From Larix sibirica (Eukaryota > Streptophyta > Pinopsida > Pinales > Pinaceae): a DNA stretch of 25,688 bases. A model generated the notes under the pieces. That model did not search any database, was not told the origin of the DNA, and was given only the letters and a program-made list of their open reading frames with translations. Positions 10,085 to 21,795 of this stretch are shown here, in pieces (within the stretch, counting starts at the first letter, position 1; the number at the start of each line of letters is the position of its first letter). The stretch lies in contig NWUY0300003937.1 in assembly GCA_004151065.3 (NCBI GenBank), positions 30,248-55,935 on the forward strand, in the 5' to 3' direction. The position numbers were made by a program, and so were the translations under genes.

Positions 10085-13000
10085 TTGGAAGCATCAACTC
10101 CATTATTAGCTAGGTGGTCAACGAACTTGTTGATCGTGCGGTATACATGGCTCATGCTAAAGACCTAAAAGTGCTTAATGTTTTCATGCAGCAGTTCATT
10201 TAGCCATTCTAATCTCCAATGCTTAGAAAGCTTGGCGAGGGCAGTGCCGCAGTGAAGTCTGTGGGCAATGTTGATAATGATCTGAGAGTCACCTTCGATG
10301 GTGATGGCTGACCATCCTTCCCTGTAGGTGATTTTGAGGCCCGTAAGGAGATCTAGGAGCTCTACGGCATTGTTGGTGTTGAATCCGATGCTTTCTGAGT
10401 AGATGTGGATGATCTTCCTAGTGTTGTCCCTAAAGACTCCACCGACACCCACGGGACCAGGGTTACCTTTAGACGCACCATCAAAATTTAGCTTTAAGGG
10501 AGTATGCAGTGGCAGGAACCAGGGGGAGGGGATATGGATGGTGGGGAGGGGGGTGGAAGAGGGGGGGATATTAGGGATAAGTGTTAGGTTCCAGTCCCTA
10601 AAATGATTGTTTCCAGCGGTTGACAAAGAATATCGGCAGCTGTCCAATTGGTCATTCTCACCGTTTCCTGAATATTGGAGTGAATGTGAGGGATGAGGCC
10701 TAGCTCAAGAAGAAAGTTGTTGAGGAAGATTCTTCTATTCCTCTCTTTCCAAAGGTTCCAAAGGACAAATCTTGGGAAGAGCAGCCAAGTGCGATTTAGA
10801 ATGGGGTTCGCAAAAGGATTAGCACTCCAGTTCCTTAAAGTTTCTCTGATATCCTCCTTGTTTCGGTCGGATCGACGAAAAAGGGAACCCGCCCAGTCCT
10901 AGATAACTGAGGCATAGATGCAAGAGTTGAGAAGATGTTCCTGATTTTCCTCATGCTAGTTACATAAAATGCAAACCGAAGGTCCAACAAAACCTTTTTT
11001 GATTAGCTAGTCCCAAGTGAGAATTTTTTTCCTTGCAACCAGCCAGAGAAAGGTCTTGACTTTCGGCCAAAGATGGGAGTCCCAAATATTTTTCCAAATG
11101 ATATCAGTGGGAGGGGAGGGATCGTGTGAGAGCTGGTAAGCTTCCTTGATGGTGAAGAAGCCGTTTTGCTGATGACCCCATCTGAGTTTATCTGGGACAT
11201 TTGAGACAAGCATTTTCCTGGAGATGAGAGTGTTCAAAAAAGTTTTTGCTTCTTTAGAGTTGAAAATTGCATTTCCATTATCCTAGATGGACCAGGATCT
11301 CCAGGTGGCGTTGATGGTGTGCAGCTCCCAATAATTCTTCACCAAATGATGTCCGAGTTGTTGAGCATAGTTTTGAATCTCCTTCGTGCCAGGGAGCTGA
11401 TTGAGAGGGGGGAGCTGGTTCCAAGAATCTTCCCAAAAGAGTGCTCTGTCCCCCTTTCTAATCTCCCAGAAACTGTGTTTGTGGATCAAATCGCGCTGTG
11501 CCCAGGAAGAGTTCCAGATAAGGGAGCCTTTCGGGAGCAAATCCTACTTGATGAGCTCATGGTGATTTAAATTATTAGCATATTTGTGCATCCATATGTG
11601 TGTCCAAGGAGTGGAGGATTTCGTGCAACATCTCCAGAGCAGCTTAGCGCATAGTATTTCGTTGAAGGTGTAGGGGTCCCGTAAACCAAGTCCTTCCTCG
11701 ATCTTAGGAGTGCACAGCTTGTCCCAAGCCACCAAGGCCCATTTCCTGTGCTGGGTGGATCCTCCCCATAGGAAATTTCTCTGCAGATTACGAATGGAAT
11801 TGAGGATGAACTTGGGGGTAGCCATGACTGAGAAGAGGTAGACGGGCATGGCCTATAAAACAGACTTGAGAAGGATGAGATGGCTGGGAGAGTTGAGGGC
11901 TCTAAAGGTCTAGGAGGAGAGTTTGAGCTCAAGTGCTGTAAGCAGGTCTTTCCAAGAGGAGTGCTTAATGGCAGAGGCTATCAGGGGGGCTCCGAGGAAT
12001 TTGTAGGGGAGGGAGCCTTTCGGGAAGCCAAGTAATCTGATGATGCGGTTTTGAATATGAAAGTGAGTATTAAAGAAGAAGATCTTAGATTTCAGATTGT
12101 TGATAGTCATACCGGAGGCTTCACTGAAGGAGTGAAGGATGTCTCGAAAGGCCCTGGCTTCCGCAACAATGGATTTTCCCATCAGCATAGTGTCATCCAC
12201 GAATTGCAGATGTGAATGAGTAGTTCCTTGACCGTTGATTTTGATGCCCTGCATTTTGTTGTTTCTGACTGCGTTATTAATGCTTCTGCCCATACTCTCA
12301 GCAAGGAGGATGAAAAGGTAGGGGGAGAGAGGGTCCCCCTGTCTGATACCTCTAAGGGGGAAAAGGTTGAAGAGGGAGTACCATTGATCAGAATGGAGAA
12401 GAAGGAATAGGAAACAAGGGAAATAATCCAGCTGACCTAGGGGAGGGAGAAGCCAAAATCCAGGAGGGTGTCTTTGAGGAAGTTCCAATTGGTCTTCTCG
12501 AAGGCTTTGGAGAGGTCCAGTTTGATGAGCATCTCAGGTAGTGAGAAATTTTTGAGAGTGTGAATGACCTCATGAGCAGTAATAATGCCATCCATTATTT
12601 GTCGGCCCTTGACATAACCAAAGTGCTCAGGAGAAATGAGGAGGGGCAATAGAGGTTTTAGGCGGTTGGCTATGACTTTGGTTACAATTTTGTAGATGAA
12701 ATTGCAAAGGGCGATGGGGCAAAAGTTGGCAGGATCAACAGGCTTGTTGGTTTTGGGGATGCGAGTAAGAAAGGTGGATTTGAAAGCTGGGAGAATGGAT
12801 CGCGAAGAGCGGGAGGCTTTAACTACTTGCCAAACATCATCTTTGACAATTTCCCAGTAATTTTGGAAAAAATCTATGGTGAAACCATCAGACCCTGGAG
12901 CTTTGCCAGGCTTCATATCCATGACTGCAACTTCAAATTCTTCAGGTGAGATGGGACTCATGAGGTTGAAGTTTTGCTCCTCGGTGATGGTATGGGGGAT

Positions 13001-14292
13001 GTTCTACAGAATGTGCTGGGAGGCCTACGACTTGTCCGAAATATTGTCATTCAGGAGATTATTGTAGAAGAGGACGAGCTCTTATTCAATGTCATCTTTA
13101 TTGAGGACAATATCTTCGGTACTGGTTTTCAGCCTAGTGATTCTATTGTTCTGCCTACATTGGATCATGGCGTTGTGAAAGAATTTGGTGTTTCTTTCCC
13201 CATATTTGAGCCAGTGTATTCTCTATTTTTGTCGCTAGAGGGTTTCCTCCTGCTGATTCTTGATATCAAACTGGCTCAGAAGGTATTGCACTTGTTGTTT
13301 AATATCTTTAGTGAAACCTTGGTGAATAGCTTGAGATTGGATGTTGTCCAATTCGTGCTCCAGTTTACATTTCTCTTCTAGAATGTTGCCGAACTCCGTT
13401 GTATTTCAATGTTTGAGTTGATTCTTGATCAATTTGAGCTTTTGTTGGAAGCGATACATTAGGGATCCATCCCTCCCTTGATAGGAAAGCCACCAATCCT
13501 TGATTTTTTCCTTCAGATTAGGATGGGAGATCCAAAATTGCTCAAATCTGAAGGGTCTGCGAGAATCATAAGTGTCCCAGTCGAGATGCATGCAGATCGG
13601 CCAATGATCAGATCCAGCATAAGGGAGGATTGAGCTGGAGAGGTTGAGATGATTCATAAGTAAGGAGTTGGAAATGAAAAAGTGATCAAGACGAGAAGTG
13701 ACTTGACTATTACCCCCTCTCCTGTTGTTCCAGGTGTAAGTGCCATTGCTAGTTTCCAAATATACTAGGGAGTGATCACGAATGAAAGTTTGGAATGCTA
13801 AGCTATCCCTGTCTAATCTGCGAATTCCACCTCTTTTCTCATTGAGGGATGAGATGATGTTGAAATATTCGTCGAGGATCCAATGCTGATTCGGGGTCTG
13901 ATTATGGAGCCAAGAGAGATAGTTGATGAATTGAATTTTTCGGTCCAGAGCATGTGGACCATAAACATTGGTGATCAGGCCTTTGTGAGTGGTGCCATGA
14001 ATGTGGAACCTTCCTGAAGAGAGTGATGGCTGGAGAAAAATTCATCTAAGCTTAGGATGTTGGGATCCCAAGCTATGGAAATACCTCCAGAAGCACCAAT
14101 AGAATCGATGGCAATAATTTCTACGTTTTTTCCAGCAGCTTTTGATGAAAGAGCGAAGCTTGAGCTCTGTGGATTTAGTTTCTTGTAACATTATAAGAGT
14201 GGGCTTTTCCTTGATAATTTTTTTCTTCAGTAGTCTGCGTTTGGAATCACTGTCGATTCCCTGATGTTCCAACTGATGATCTTGAGCTCCAT
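10085..14292 (-). pseudogene. LINE copy 1 ORF2: endonuclease, reverse transcriptase, zf-RVT, RNase H (broken)
   Basis: ORF2 nicks target DNA and copies the LINE RNA there. The ATG at 14290-14292 overlaps the ORF1 stop (TAATG). The endonuclease starts MELKIISWNI and has MLQETK, SRLDHFF and SDHWPI; a 1-nt deletion near 14260 relative to copy 2 and another shift near 14120 break it. RT (about 11900-12961) shows KAPGSDGFT, LDLSKAFEKTNW (usual Asp of AFD is Glu), RGIRQGDPLSPYLF and the catalytic FVDD at 12192-12203. A TAG at 12437-12439 and a 1-nt deletion near 12352 interrupt it. zf-RVT follows (CILC, EHLLNSC). RNase H has Asp (10480-10482), Glu (10360-10362), Asp (10288-10290) and Asp in VDHLAN (10117-10119), so all four acidic sites survive; a TAG at 10165-10167 breaks it. 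Confidence 0.9.
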
Positions 14293-15815
14293 TAATTGAA
14301 AGGCAGGAAGATAGTGTTGATCTGGGCACTCATGCCTGAATCAATTAGGTGCTCTCCAAGCTCACTGAGAAGTTGTTTGTTGGGCTTTCTTCCTTTCTTC
14401 GTGAGCACATTCTGGCCTTTGGAAATTTCCTTGCGCTTAAGGATTTTTCTAACCCCTAATTGATTATGATCGGAAGAAAAAGCAACAGCATCCGATAGAG
14501 GTGGGAAGTTCTATTGATGAGCGAGAGAATGATAGGCTTCTTTGAAGAGGTCCAATTGGCTTTGGGGGATGCTGCGAAAATCATTTTTAGCCCAAGCTTC
14601 TTGAATGGCTTCTAAATCAAGTTCTCCAGTTTCCATGTCATATAGGTCGGCGAGGTAGTCCACAGAGGTGGAGTGGAGAATAGGTTGAGGAATGTCCTTG
14701 GCATTAAGACCCAAGAAGGTTGAGGCATTCTCCGTAGGGATGGGAGTAGAGGAATCCAGGATATGAGGGATCTGCTGAGAGAGGACAGAGAAGCTGTTAT
14801 GGCAGTCTGGATTGGTAGAAGTGTTGGGGGCAGGGGTTTTCTTTCCTGTTCTTCTATGATTGGTAGCTTTGGTGAAACCCTCGTCATCTTTTCTATTTTG
14901 GGCAGGAGGGGGGGTTGGCATTTAGAGGGCATTCTCGGAAAAGGTGACCATGTTCGTGAGATTTTCTCCACCTGAAAGGTATGTGCTCATAATCTAGCAT
15001 TTGGATCCACTTTGCGTCTTGGTAAGAAAGGAAGATTGCTTCCGGGAGGGCAACTGAGATGTCCATGAAGATACAAATTCTGGCATAGGAAGTGAAACGG
15101 GCAGCTAGAGTTGCGCCAGAGGCTTGTACAAAGGTTCCAAGGGTATTGCCGATGCCGGCCAGAGTTTCCAGGTTCTAGTACTCCTAGGGGAGAGAGTAAA
15201 GTCTTAGCCAAACTGGCACCACTTTGAAATCCTCTTTATCAATACTAAAATTCTCTTTCTAGTCTCGCATGTACAGTCCTACGGAGTGCAGGAAGTATGG
15301 TCCTCCTTGAAAGATACGGTGCTTGTCTTCAAGATTTTGGAAATAACCGTGAAAAAGCCTTTGGATCCCAGTTTCAGCTCGCATTGCCCTTTTGGTTTCC
15401 ATGTATTAGTGATCCACTAGGTGAGATTTTTCTTTGTTGGCCATAAGCCTATGAATTTACAGATAATGGCGTGGTCATGCATGTATTGGATTTGCTGGCT
15501 GACAAGATTAGATGTTACTTCATACCTGGGGATTTGAGTCGAAATGGGCTTGCATTTGTTGTTGCTTTTGTTTGGATCCGTATTACTTCCTGATTCTTCA
15601 TGCTTCTGGTGTGCCGGCTTCTGAGCGGCTGAGGCTGGGTCACCCGTATCTTCTTCTCCTTTTCCTTTGTTAGGTCGAGGTTTTACCATGTGCGGAACCT
15701 GATCGGAAGATGTCAGGTCCGACCCCAACAAGAGAAGGGGTGTGAAAGTTTGGGTGCAGCGGGAAGCCACTTGGTTGAAGGATGGTTTGGAATGACCTCC
15801 AATGGAGGCCGCCAT
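14292..15815 (-). pseudogene. LINE copy 1 ORF1: DUF4283 nucleic-acid-binding protein with CCHC knuckle (broken)
   Basis: ORF1 of plant L1s binds the element RNA. The start ATG (15813-15815, MAASIGGHSKPSFNQVASR) lies about 60 nt from the element 5' end. A Ser/Lys/Gln-rich region leads into DUF4283 (HAIICKFIGLWPTKKNLT), where TAG at 15417-15419 replaces the TGG present in copy 2. The knuckle reads YEHIPFRWRKSHEHGHLF, then REC: the first two cysteines are Trp and Ser, so zinc binding is lost. A low-complexity tail follows, with another TAG at 14511-14513 where copy 2 has CAG. The final TAA (14292-14294) shares one base with the ORF2 ATG. Confidence 0.85.
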
Positions 15816-15875
15816 GGTAGGTACAAAACGAAAAATGCAGGCGGCGAAGACAGAGTACTGAAACCCTAGCAGAGC

Positions 15876-16562
15876 ACTCTTTCAAAATTTCCAATACAAA
15901 TAATTTTTAAAAGATAGAAAGTAAATAAATTAAATTGTAACTTAACCAAAAATATGATATGAATCTGCTATCCATTTGGACTTCAATATCATTGTTATCA
16001 CTCTAAAGTGAATGACAAAAATTGATCTTATGACTCAAACATGATATTGGGGTCATTTTTATTTTAAACTCCGATATAGTCACTATGAGGCAACCTAAAT
16101 TAAAAATAAAAATAAGAAACTAGATCCAAAAAAATTAGAGACTAAAGCATCTAGTCCTACCGATAGAATTCTGGAGCAATGAGATACTTTCATCCATTCC
16201 AATGGTAAGCTCCTCTTGATTGACCCTTTATATAAATATAGTTCATCTTAGTCGGTTGACAAAATTTTGGTAATTATCGACCTCAAAGGGGGTTTGGTGT
16301 TATCAATCAAGCTCATTATTGGGCACCTTACTCATTTACAATTGTTGGATTTACTACAACATTCCTTTTCATCGCGGCCGCTGCCATCAATGGGGTCACC
16401 TTTTGAAGTCTTGTATTGAATTTTTTTAACTAAAAATTTGGAGAAAGGATGAAGATGGCATGCTCCAAATGAAAGGCCCTACTACTTGCAAATCCTTGAA
16501 CTTATCAGGTTTTGATAGAGTTGTGTGTGGTGGAAATATAGAGTGGGAGTGGGTTTTNCGAG
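15876..16562. other. Spacer between the two LINE copies, not LINE sequence
   Basis: About 687 bp of AT-rich DNA begin exactly where LINE copy 1 homology ends and stop where copy 2 homology starts. It matches neither the flank right of copy 2 nor any LINE part. No gene is seen. A GCGGCCGC octamer lies at 16375-16382 and an undetermined base at 16558. It is most simply read as 5' flank of copy 1 from another locus, or as a misjoined contig end. Confidence 0.6.
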
Positions 16563-19500
16563 AGGTTCCAGTCCGCAAAATGATGGTTTCCATCGGTTGA
16601 CAAAGGAGATCGGCGGTTGTCCAGTTGGTCATTCTCACCGTTTCCTGAATATTGGAGTGAATGTGAGGGATGAGGCCTAGCTCAGGAAGAGAGCTGTTAA
16701 GAAAGATTCTTTTATTCTGCTCTTTCCAAAGGTTCCAAAGGACAAAGCCTGGGAAGAGAAGCCGAGTTTGATTTAGAATGGGGTTCGCAAAATGCTCAGT
16801 AGTCCAGTTCCTTCAAGTATCTTTGATATCTTCCATGATTCGGTGGGATCGACAAAAAAGGGAATCCCCCCTGTCCCAGATGATGGATACATAGATGCAA
16901 GAATTGAGAAGATGTTCTTGGTTTTCCTCATGCTGGTCACATAAGACATAAACCGAAGGTCCTACAAAACCTTTTTTGGTTAGCGGATCGCAAGTGAGAA
17001 TTTTTTTCCTTACGACCAGCCAAAGAAAGGTCTTGACTTTCGGCCAAAGGTGGGAGTCCCAAATCTTTTTCCAAATGATATCAGTGGGAGGGGAAGGAGC
17101 GTGGGTGAGTTGGTAAGCTTCTTTAATGGTGAAAAAGTTGTTTTGCTGATGACCCCATCTGAGTTTATACAGGACATTTGAGAGAAGTATTTTCCTGGAG
17201 ATGAGAGCGATCCAAAAAGTTTCTGCCTCTTCTGAGTTGAAAATTTCATTTCGGTTATCCTGGATAGACCAGGATCTCTAGGTGGCATTGATGATTTGCG
17301 ACTCCCAATACTACTTCACCAAATGAGATCTGAGTTTCTAAGCATAGTTTTGGATCTCCTCTGTGCCAGCAAGTTGATTGAGGGGGGGGCATTGGTTCCA
17401 AGCATATTCCTAGAAGAGTTCTCTATCACCCTTTCTAATCTACCAGAAACTATGTTTGCAGATCATATCTCAATATTCCCAGGAAGAGTTCTAGATTAGG
17501 GAGCCTTTCGGGAGCAAATCCTGCTTGATGAGATCATGGTGATTTAAGTTATCAACATATTTTTGCATCCATATGTTCGTCCAAGTTGTGGAGGATTCCG
17601 TGCAACATGTCCAGAGCAGCTTTGCCCAGAGTAATTCATTAAGGGTGCAGGGATCACGTAAACCAAGTTCTCCCTCGATCTTAGGAGTGCATAGCTTGTC
17701 GCAACCCATTAAGGCCCATTTCTGATGCCGGGTGGATCCTCCCCAAAGGAAATTTCTCTGCATATTGCGAATGGACTTGAGGATAAACTTGGGGGCAGCC
17801 ATGAATGAGAAGAGGTAGAGGAGCATGGCCTGTAAGAAAGACTTGAGAAGGATGAGACGGATGGGAAAGTTGAGTGCTCTGAAGGTCCAGGAGGAGAGTT
17901 TGAGATCAAGGGCTGTAACCAGGTCTTTCCAAGAGGAGTGCTTAATGGCAGAGGCTATCAGGGGGGCTCTGAGGAACTTGGAGGGGAGGGAGCCTTTCGA
18001 GAAGCCTAATAATATGATGATGCGGTTTTGAATCTGAAGGTGAGTATTGAAAAAGAAGATTTGAGATTTGAGATTGTTGATGGTCATACTAGAGGATTCA
18101 CTGAAGGAGTGAAGGATGTCTCGAAAGTCCTTGACTTCCGTAACAGTGGATTTTCCCATCAGCATAGTATCATCCATGAATTGCAGATGCAAATGAGTAG
18201 TGCCTTGACCGTTGATTTTGATGCCTTGTAGCTGGTTGTTTCTGACTGCATTTTTTATGCTTCTTCCCAGAATATCAGCAAGGAGGATGAAAAGGTAGGG
18301 GGAGAGAGGGTCACCCTGTCTGATACCTCTTGAGGGGGAAAAGGTAGAAGAGGGAGTACCATTAATCATAATAGAGAAGAAGGTAAATGAGACAAGGGAA
18401 ATAATCCATCTGACCTAGGGTAGAGAGAAACCAAAACCTAGGAGGGTGTCTTTGAGGGACTTCCAGTTGGTCTTGTCAAAATATTTGGAGAGGTCCAGTT
18501 TGATGAGCATCCTAGGTAGGGAGAAAGTTTTGAGAGTGTGAATGAACTCATGAGCAGTAATAATGCCATCCATTATTTGTCCACCCTTGACATAACCAGA
18601 TTGCTCAGGAGAAATGAGGAGGGGCAACAAATCTTTGAGGCGGTTGGCTATGACTTTGCTGACAATTTTGTAGATGACATTGTAGAGGGAGATAGGGCGA
18701 AAGTTGGCAGGATCTATAGGCTTGTTGGTTTTTGGGATGAGAGTAAGAAAGGTGGAGTTGAAAGCTGGGAGGATGGAGCCCGAAGAGCAGGAGCCTTCAA
18801 CCACTTTCCAAACATCATATTTAACAATTTCCCTGTAGTTTTTGAAAAAATCAATGGTGAAACCATCAATCCCAGGAGCTTTGCCAGGCTTCATATCTAT
18901 GATTGCAACTTCGAATTCTTCTAGTGAAATGGGACTCATGAGATTGATGTTTTGTTCCTCGGTGATGAGATGGGGCATATTCAGCAGAATCTATTGGGAG
19001 GCCTGCGACTTGTCCAGAATATTGTAATTCAGAAGATTATTGTAGAAGAGGACGAGCTCTTGTTCAATGTCATCTTTATTGAGGAAAGTATCTCCGGTAT
19101 TGGTTTTCAGCCTAGTGATTCTGTTGTTCTCCCTGCGCTGGGTCGTGGCATTGTGAAAGAATTTGGTGTTTCTTTCCCCATATTTGAGCCAGTGAATTCC
19201 GGATTTTTGCCTCCAAAGGGTTTCCTCCTGTTGATTCCTAATATCAAGCTGACTCAGAAGGCATTGCTCTTGTTGTTTAATATTTTCGGTGAATTCTTGG
19301 TGTATAGCGTAACATTGGATATTATCCATTTCGTGCTACAGTTTACGTTTCTCTTCCAAAATGTTGCTGAACTCCGTTGTATTCCAATGTTTGAGTTGCT
19401 TCTTGATAAATTTGAGCTCTGGTTGGAAGCGGTACATTAGAGATCCATCCCTCCCTTGATAGGATATCCACCAATCCTTGATTTTTTCCTTCAAATCACG

Positions 19501-20270
19501 ATGGGAGATCCAAAATTGCTCGAATATGAAGGCTATACAAGAATCAAGAGTGTCCCAGTCGAGATGCATACAGATCAGCCAATGATCAGATCGAGCTTAA
19601 GGGATGATTGAGATGGAGAGGTTGAGATGATTCATAAGCAAGGAGTTGGAAATGAGAGAGCAATCAAGACAAGAACCAACTTGATTATTACTCCCTCTCG
19701 TGTTGTTCTAGTTGTAAATGCCATTGCTGGTCTTGAGATCTGCTAGGGAGTGATATCGAATCAAAGTTTGGAATGCTAAGCTATCCGTGTCTAATATGCA
19801 AATTCCACCTCTTTTCTCATTGAGGGATGAGATGATGTGGAAATCTTTGCCGAGGATCCAATGTTGGTTTGGGAGATGATTATGGAGCCAAGAGAGATAG
19901 TTGATGAATTGAATTTTCTGGTCCAGAGCCTGTGGACCATAAACCTTTGTAATCAGACCTTTGTGAGTGGTGCCATGAATGTGAAACCATCCTGAAAGAG
20001 ACTGATGGCTAGAGAAAAATCCATCTAAGCTTAGGTTTTTGGGATCCCAAGCGATGGCAATACCTCCAAAATCACCAATAGCATCAATGGCAATAGTTTC
20101 TGCTTTTTTCTAGCATCTTTGATGAAAGAGCAGACCTTAAGCTCTGTGGATTTAGTTTCTTGTAACATTATAAGAGTGGTTTTTTCCTTCAGAATTTTGT
20201 TCTTCAGTAATCTGTGTTTGGAATCACTGCTGATTCCCGTTATGTTCCAGCTTATGAACTTGAGCTCCAT
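16563..20270 (-). pseudogene. LINE copy 2 ORF2: endonuclease, reverse transcriptase and zf-RVT, truncated before RNase H
   Basis: The ATG at 20268-20270 overlaps the ORF1 TAA (TAATG). The endonuclease begins MELKFISWNITGISSDSKHR and has MLQETK, AWDPKN, WILGKDFHII and SDHWLI. It is broken by a frameshift near 20115, a TAG at 19708-19710 and a TAA near 19598. RT starts with KPGKAPGIDGFT and LIPKTNKPIDPANFRPIS. LDLSKYFDKTNW has Tyr for the usual Ala. A TAG at 18415-18417 interrupts it, then 292 codons are open (18369-17491) with RGIRQGDPLSPYLF (18289-18330) and the catalytic motif as FMDD (18169-18180). zf-RVT follows with LCDQHEENQEHLLNSC near 16900-16950. The reading stops at the junction near 16563, so RNase H is lost. 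Confidence 0.9.
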
Positions 20271-21795
20271 TAATTTAAAGGCGGGGAGATGGTGTTGATG
20301 TGGGCAGTCATGCTTGAATAAATTAGGTGCTCTCCAAACTCACGGAGAAGTTGTTTGTTGGGATTTCTTCCTTTCTTCATGAGCACATTCTGGCCTTTGG
20401 AAATTTCCTTGTGCTTAAGGATTTTGCTAACCCCTAATTGATTATGATCGAAAGAAAAAGTAGCAACCTTCGATAGAGGTGTGAAGTTCTGTTGATGAGC
20501 GAGAGAATGATAGCCTTCTTTGAAGAGGTCCAATTGGCTTTGTGGCATGCTGCGAAAATCATTTTTAGCCCAAGATTCTTAAATGGATTCTAAATCAAGT
20601 TCTCCAGCTTCCATGTCCAAGGTCAGCAAGGCAGTCAACAGAGGTGGAGTGGAGAATAGGTTGGGGAATGTCCTTGGCATTAGGATCCAAGAAGGTTGAG
20701 GCATTCTCTGTATGTATGGGAGCAGAGGTATCCGAGATATCAGGGATCTGCTGAGATAGGACAGAAAAGCTGTTATGGCAGTTAGGGTTGGTAGAAGTGT
20801 TGGGGGCAAGGGTTTTCTTTCCTGATATTTTGCGGTTGGTAGCTTTGGTGAAACCCTCGTCATCTTTTCTATTTTGGGCAGGAGGGGGGGGAGGTTTGGC
20901 ATTTAGAGGGCATTCTTGGAAAAGGTTACCATGTTCATGACGTTTTCTGCACCGGAAAGGTATGTGCTCATAATCTAGCAATTGGATCGACACTACGTCC
21001 TAGTAAGAAAGGAAGATTGCTTCTGGGAGGGCAGCTGAGATGTCCATGAAGATACAAATTCTGGCATAGGAAGTGTAACGGGAAGCTATATTTGTGTTAG
21101 AGGCTTGGACAAAGGTCCAAGGGTATTGCTAATGCCGGTTAGAGTTTCCAGGTTCCAGTACTCCTCGGGGAGAGAGTAAAGTCTCATTCAAACTAGCACC
21201 ACTTTGAAATCCTCTTTATCAGGGTTGAAATTCTCTTTCCAGTCTCACATGTACAGTCTTGCGAAGTATAGGAAGTATGGTCCTCCTTGAAAGATATGGT
21301 GCTTGTCTTGAAGATTTTGGAAAATAACTGTGAAAAAGCCTTTGGATCCCAATTTTAGCTCGCATTTCCCTTTTGGTTTCCATGTATTAGTGATCCACCA
21401 GGTGAGATTTTTCTCCATTGGCCATAAGCCTATGAATTTACAGATAATGGCATGGTCATGCATGTATTGAATTTGCTGGCTAACAAGATTAGATGTTACT
21501 TCATACCTGGGGATTTGAGCCGACTTGGGATAGCATTTGTTGTTTCTTTTGTTTGGATCTATATTCCTTCCTGATTCTTCATGCTTCTGGTGTGTCGGCT
21601 TCTGAATGGCTAAGGCTGGGTTGGTCAATCTTCTTCACCTTTTCCTTTGTTAGGTCGAGGTTTTACTATGTACGGATCCTAATCAGAATTCATCAGGTCA
21701 GACCCCAGTAAGAGTAGGGGTGTGAAAGTTTGTGTGTGGCGGGGAGCCACTTGGCTGAACGAAAGTTTGGAGCGACCTCCAATGGAGGCCGCCAT
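20270..21795 (-). pseudogene. LINE copy 2 ORF1: DUF4283 protein with CCHC knuckle (broken)
   Basis: The ATG at 21793-21795 (MAASIGGRSKLSFSQ) matches the copy 1 start. Open reading also extends upstream into the flank, but the shared ATG and the element end fix the start. TAG at 21679-21681 replaces a CAG of copy 1, and a small deletion near 21630 shifts the frame. DUF4283 is well kept (HAIICKFIGLWPMEKNLTWW, then GSKGFFTVIFQNLQDKHHIF). The knuckle reads FRCRKRHEHGNLFQEC, with Arg for the second Cys and Asn for the His, so it is lost too. The C-terminal part (20548-20273) is open to the TAA shared with the ORF2 ATG. Confidence 0.85.

Larger units (their letters stand above)
8514..15875 (-). mobile_element. 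L1-type LINE, copy 1 (both ends present, about 7.35 kb)
   Basis: The element runs on the minus strand from its 5' end at about 15875 to a poly(A) tail seen as ten T's at 8514-8523. In order it has a roughly 60-nt leader, ORF1, ORF2 with endonuclease, RT, zf-RVT and RNase H, an extra 3' reading frame and a 3' UTR. The RNase H and gag-type zinc knuckle identify a plant L1 lineage. Its 5' end matches that of copy 2 to within a few bases (both stop at CAGAGC on the plus strand), so both 5' ends look complete. Unlike copy 2, its 5' flank shows no target duplication partner. It is dead through many stops and frameshifts. Confidence 0.9.

Noticed and set aside
9564-10103. Overlapping minus-strand open frames rich in Pro, Ser and His
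   Set aside because: They lie in the LINE region after RNase H in competing frames with low-complexity content and no domain.
12974-13381. Plus-strand open frame of 135 codons
   Set aside because: Antisense shadow of LINE copy 1 ORF2.
16375-16382. GCGGCCGC octamer as a sign of cloning vector
   Set aside because: The bases around it look like ordinary plant AT-rich DNA with no vector sequence; a single 8-mer can occur by chance.
18538-19440. Plus-strand open frames of 128 and 162 codons
   Set aside because: They are antisense shadows of the LINE copy 2 RT; the minus strand shows the true motifs.
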